The position numbers and the translations under genes were made by a program. A stretch of DNA of 64,000 nucleotides. Source: Coraliomargarita_B sp036735565 (GTDB taxonomy: Bacteria; Verrucomicrobiota; Verrucomicrobiia; Opitutales; Coraliomargaritaceae). Positions within the stretch are counted from its first letter, which is position 1, and the number at the start of each line of letters is the position of its first letter. The stretch lies in contig DAINOC010000001.1 in the NCBI GenBank assembly GCA_036735565.1, forward strand, positions 58,428 through 122,427, in the 5' to 3' direction. A model generated the notes under the pieces. It did no database searches. It was given only the letters and a program-made list of their open reading frames with translations, and had not been told where the DNA came from. Below, one piece after another: positions 61,391 to 64,000 of this stretch.

Positions 61391-61903
61391 ATGAGTGATT
61401 CCCAGCAACCCACCTATCTTGTCAGCGCCTACAGCGACCCTGTCGTCGTGCGCATCTGTGGAAAAGCGAACTACCTGAATTGTAATAGCTTTCGGGAATT
61501 CATCGAGAAGGTCATCGCCGGGGGAAGCAGCCGCATCCTCCTCGACTTCAGCGAGTGCAAGGGGATGGACAGCACCTTCCTCGGCATTCTCGCAGGTACG
61601 GCGATCGAAATGAGGCAACAAAAGACGGCTGGCGAGCTGGTGCTGACCCGCCTGGGTAAACGCAACCATGAGTTGATAGAGAATCTGGGGCTTCAAAATC
61701 TTCTTACGATCTCAGAGAGTTCATTCGAGGTCGCCGATCCGGGTGAAGGCTACGAGGAGCTCTCGGACCAGGGTGTTTCGGACGCGCGCCAAGTGCTCAA
61801 GGCCCATGAGAATCTCGCTCAGGCCGATGCCGGGAACGAGGAAAAATTCCAGGATGTGATCGCTTTTCTGCGCAATCAGGTCGAATCGGAGAAGTCGACC
61901 TAG
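61391..61903 (+). CDS. STAS-domain anti-sigma-factor antagonist-like protein
   Basis: A 170-residue protein. Residues 10-110 form a STAS fold (VVVRICGKANYLNCNSFREF, ILLDFSECKGMDSTFLGILA) with Ser61 in MDSTF at the phosphorylation position known from SpoIIAA/RsbV. A C-terminal tail of about 50 acidic residues (AHENLAQADAGNEEKFQDV) is unusual. The start is ATG 61391. The next gene, 24 bases on, encodes a PP2C phosphatase of the kind that dephosphorylates such proteins. The HATPase anti-sigma kinase of a full partner switch is not in view. Confidence 0.88.
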   Translation: MSDSQQPTYLVSAYSDPVVVRICGKANYLNCNSFREFIEKVIAGGSSRILLDFSECKGMDSTFLGILAGTAIEMRQQKTAGELVLTRLGKRNHELIENLGLQNLLTISESSFEVADPGEGYEELSDQGVSDARQVLKAHENLAQADAGNEEKFQDVIAFLRNQVESEKST

Positions 61904-61927
61904 CTATTCCAGTCGCCACCGCCGGCC

Positions 61928-63376
61928 ATGTTACAAACCCTCACGCCCTTCTTGCTCGGCCTGCTGCTCGGCGGGGCGTCCTGGTGGTTTATCTATCAGC
62001 GTAAGGTCCGTGAGATCCGGCTCATCGAGGAGGAGAAACAGCGGCTCCAGCAGGAAAAGGCCATCGTGGTCGACTTTATGCACAATATGGTGGAGGCCAT
62101 CGGCGAGGGCAATGACCGGCGGCAGATGTTTGAGCGGATCATTCATGCGGCCGTAATCAGCACCGGAGCGATGAGTGCCTGCATCTTCGAGAAACGCAGC
62201 GATGAGAAGCTGCACGGCACCGTCGTGGAAGGGCTCTTCCCTCCACAGCGCAAACTGCCGCGGGAGTTGCAATCGAAGTTGCAGACCCGGACCCAGTTTC
62301 TCGAAAAAATAATGAAGTCCGAGAGCTATCGCCTGGGAGAGGGGCTCATCGGGCAGGTGGCCAAGTCCAAGCAGGCGGTCCTGATCGTCGATGCGGCAGG
62401 TGATCCGAGGGTGGTGCAGCATGAGGACGCTTCGCTGGCAACCCGCTCAATGATCGTCGCGCCTGTGCTCTTTCAGGGAGAGTTACTGGCAGTTTTGGCG
62501 GTGGCCAATCCGGTCGACGGGCTTGCCTTTACCGAGACGGATTTCTCTCTGGTTGAGTCCCTCGCGGAGCAGGTGGGGCTGGCGCTGCACAATTGTGACG
62601 CCATGCAACTGCAGATCGAGAAGAACAAACTCGACCTGGATATGCAACTGGCTGGCAAGGTGCAGGGTCTGCTCCTGCCGAAGGAGTTTCCGCCTGCAGA
62701 GCATGTGGCCTTTGCCACGCACTATACTTCGGCGATGAAGGTGGGCGGGGATCTCTATGATGTCTTCGCCCTCAATCCCATGACCATCGCCTTCGCGATT
62801 GCCGATGTATCGGGCAAGGGCATCTCGGCATCGATTCTGATGGCCATCTGTCAGACTCACCTGCGCCATTTCGCGCGGGCCGAGCGCTCCCCGGCAAAGG
62901 TGCTCTCCGCCATTAATGCCGCTATGCAGAAGACCATGCAGCGGGACATGTTCATCACCATGATCTACGCGGTGCTCGACCTGGAGACGGAGCGGTTAAC
63001 CCTGGCCCGGGCTGGCCATGAACCGCCTTTTTTCTATGACAGCCACACTGGGGGCGGGCTGGATGTGGAGCCGATCCTCTCTCCCGGTATGGCCATCGGC
63101 ATGGTGCCCCCGGAGATTTTTGACCAGATCATTGAGGACAAGACGATTCACTTCGGAGAGGAGGACGGGCTGTTGCTCTACACCGATGGCGTCACGGAAA
63201 GCGTGAACCCCGAGGGCGAGGAATTCTCCGGCGAGCGCCTACGGGGCGTCCTCTATGAACACGGCGCACAAAGCGCGCAGGAGATCATCGACCACGTGCT
63301 GCAGAGCATCGAGCGTTTTTCCAAAAACACCGGCCAGGCCGACGATCTCACACTGATTGCCGTGAAGCACGCGTGA
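61928..63376 (+). CDS. GAF and SpoIIE/RsbU-type PP2C phosphatase
   Basis: A 482-residue signalling phosphatase. An N-terminal membrane helix (residues 5-22, LTPFLLGLLLGGASWWFIYQ) and a coiled coil (25-55) precede a GAF domain (60-225; GEGLIGQVAKSKQAVLIVDA, MIVAPVLFQGELLAVLAVAN). A short coiled coil leads to the SpoIIE domain (240-480), with metal-binding Asp in YTSAMKVGGDLYD and IADVSGKGISASILMAI, then AGHEPPFFYD, LYTDGVTESVNPEGEEF and GQADDLTLIAVK. It would dephosphorylate the STAS protein encoded just upstream. The signal sensed by GAF is unknown. Confidence 0.94.
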   Translation: MLQTLTPFLLGLLLGGASWWFIYQRKVREIRLIEEEKQRLQQEKAIVVDFMHNMVEAIGEGNDRRQMFERIIHAAVISTGAMSACIFEKRSDEKLHGTVVEGLFPPQRKLPRELQSKLQTRTQFLEKIMKSESYRLGEGLIGQVAKSKQAVLIVDAAGDPRVVQHEDASLATRSMIVAPVLFQGELLAVLAVANPVDGLAFTETDFSLVESLAEQVGLALHNCDAMQLQIEKNKLDLDMQLAGKVQGLLLPKEFPPAEHVAFATHYTSAMKVGGDLYDVFALNPMTIAFAIADVSGKGISASILMAICQTHLRHFARAERSPAKVLSAINAAMQKTMQRDMFITMIYAVLDLETERLTLARAGHEPPFFYDSHTGGGLDVEPILSPGMAIGMVPPEIFDQIIEDKTIHFGEEDGLLLYTDGVTESVNPEGEEFSGERLRGVLYEHGAQSAQEIIDHVLQSIERFSKNTGQADDLTLIAVKHA

Positions 63377-63489
63377 TTTCGGAAGCCCCTGTCCCTTAAA
63401 AGGTAGCGTTGGTAATGAAATGTAAACTTTTACAATTCATTCTAATGAGGCGAAAGTGACAGAAATGAAAAACTTATCGTTCTTGTAAT
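63377..63489. other. A/T-rich spacer before the RHS fragment
   Basis: 113 bases with notably higher A+T than the surroundings and no gene. They hold an imperfect 26-base palindrome at 63415-63440. The composition shift here marks the edge of the RHS-like sequence. Confidence 0.55.
63415..63440. promoter_or_regulatory. operator-like palindrome
   Basis: ATGAAATGTAAAC (63415-63427) and TTTTACAATTCAT (63428-63440) are reverse complements with two mismatches in 13. The symmetry and size fit a dimeric regulator site. Role unproven; it lies just after the phosphatase gene. Confidence 0.4.
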
Positions 63490-64000
63490 ATTTTTCTTGC
63501 TCGATCGAACCTCGGCTTTACCGGAGGGGAAACCGGAATGGTCGGGAACCCGGCGACCCTCGACCTAACCGCAGAAAACCTCGACGCCACATTCTATGCT
63601 GAGCCAAGCGAAGTCCCGCCCGGAGGGGGAACCGGAACGGTCGGGAACGGCCTCGAACTCACCCGCAGCTACGACGCCCTCGGCCGCCTCGGCAGCATCT
63701 CGGACGGCAGCGACACCTTCACTTACGCCTATACGCCCGACAGTAATCTGCTTGCCTCCGTCACCGGCCCGCAGCACACTGCGGTCTATTCCTACGAAGC
63801 GAATCGCAACGTGATGACGACCGTCGATAACCAGGCCCCGGGAGGGTCGAGCTCCGTCTTGACTTACGGCTACACTTACGACGCTCTCGGCCGCCGCGGC
63901 GACCGCACCCAGTCCGGCAGCGTGATCATCACGCCGAGCACCGATGACTTCAGCTACAACAGCCGCAGCGAAGTGATCGCCTCCAGCAACAGCGCCGAAA
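63490..64000 (+). pseudogene. RHS/YD-repeat sequence lacking a visible start, open at window edge
   Basis: One plus-strand frame stays open from a stop at 63487-63489 to the end of the window. It encodes YD repeats: RSYDALGRLGSISDGSDTFT, YAYTPDSNLLASVTGPQHTA, then YTYDALGRRGDRTQSGSVII and FSYNSRSEVIASSNS. RHS shells encapsulate C-terminal toxins or carry surface functions. Real RHS genes start with long N-terminal regions. Here no ATG, GTG or TTG occurs in frame before the GTG-ATG at 63811-63816, after YD repeats have already begun. It is therefore a headless fragment, or a recombination cassette reservoir; the 3' part is outside the window. A short direct repeat lies at its beginning. Confidence 0.75.
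63520..63648 (+). repeat. ~28-bp imperfect direct repeat in the RHS fragment
   Basis: CCGGAGGGGAAACCGGAATG (from 63522), continuing TCGGGAAC, recurs as CCGGAGGGGGAACCGGAACG (from 63620) followed by GTCGGGAAC. The two copies differ at two or three positions plus one base of spacing, about 98 bases apart. It may come from module duplication. Confidence 0.65.

Noticed and set aside
63490..64000. Intact RHS toxin gene
   Set aside because: No start codon or N-terminal region is visible; I can only support a fragment open at the window edge.

Overview
The window reads as a chromosomal contig of a free-living Verrucomicrobiota bacterium, most likely an Opitutales/Puniceicoccales (Coraliomargarita-like) lineage. 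The main evidence is a locus matching the Akkermansia Amuc_1098-1102 pilus-like cluster, a secreted protease with a PEP-CTERM-type tail, a secreted protein with a verrucomicrobial-style calcium-repeat C-terminus, and the general gene repertoire. This placement is inference from protein similarity recalled from memory. A run of exactly 100 N at 3024-3123 shows it is a draft scaffold, probably a metagenome or isolate short-read assembly.

Layout. 1-7148: transketolase (partial), hisI, an AI-2E/PerM permease, the scaffold gap, a mazEF toxin-antitoxin pair and PEP carboxylase. 7292-17340: exported MsrB, HtpG, a small DUF4250 protein, a SurA/PpiD-like folding factor, a YihY/BrkB membrane protein, a GYF_2 membrane protein and pyruvate phosphate dikinase. 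17629-26210: tatC, a small membrane protein, a trypsin-like PEP-CTERM protease, tlyA, an MscS channel, a CapD/WbpM-type nucleotide-sugar dehydratase, a cysteine-less DapF homologue and a DAO-family flavoenzyme. 26495-34330: yraN-zwf-opcA, an exported peroxiredoxin, a cyclic-nucleotide-binding protein, a TPR-LysM lipoprotein, a cysteine desulfurase followed by recF, and a NUDIX hydrolase. 34534-41582: the five-gene pilus-like operon (Amuc_1102-, PilM/PilN-, Amuc_1100-, Amuc_1099- and secretin-like proteins). 41717-54391: a large subtilisin-like protease, holA, a PAS histidine kinase, leuA, coaC, a pseudokinase-PEGA-FGE fusion and tRNA-Lys. 54534-64000: an ECF sigma/anti-sigma pair, a eukaryotic-type hisA, a FecR-domain protein, a second peroxiredoxin, acnA, a STAS/RsbU-like partner-switching pair, and the edge of an RHS/YD-repeat element with no visible start.

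Most of the window is housekeeping: PEP/pyruvate interconversion (ppc, ppdK), the oxidative pentose phosphate pathway (zwf, opcA, tkt), the TCA cycle (acnA), His/Leu/CoA synthesis, replication (holA, recF) and protein folding. Around this lies an envelope theme: Tat export, a periplasmic folding factor, secretin/pilus, secreted proteases, exported redox repair, and envelope-stress signalling. No rRNA, CRISPR array, intact insertion sequence or prophage was seen.

The most noteworthy signals are: a DapF homologue with serine in place of both catalytic cysteines; a pseudokinase-PEGA-FGE fusion in which both ends look non-catalytic; G8 and G9 homopolymers inside the putative anti-sigma and subtilase genes, where a one-base indel truncates the protein; a set of short, degenerate, G-depleted repeat tracts placed mostly directly upstream of start codons that lack Shine-Dalgarno sequences; and a 55-bp identity flanking the scaffold gap that looks like an unmerged de Bruijn overlap.
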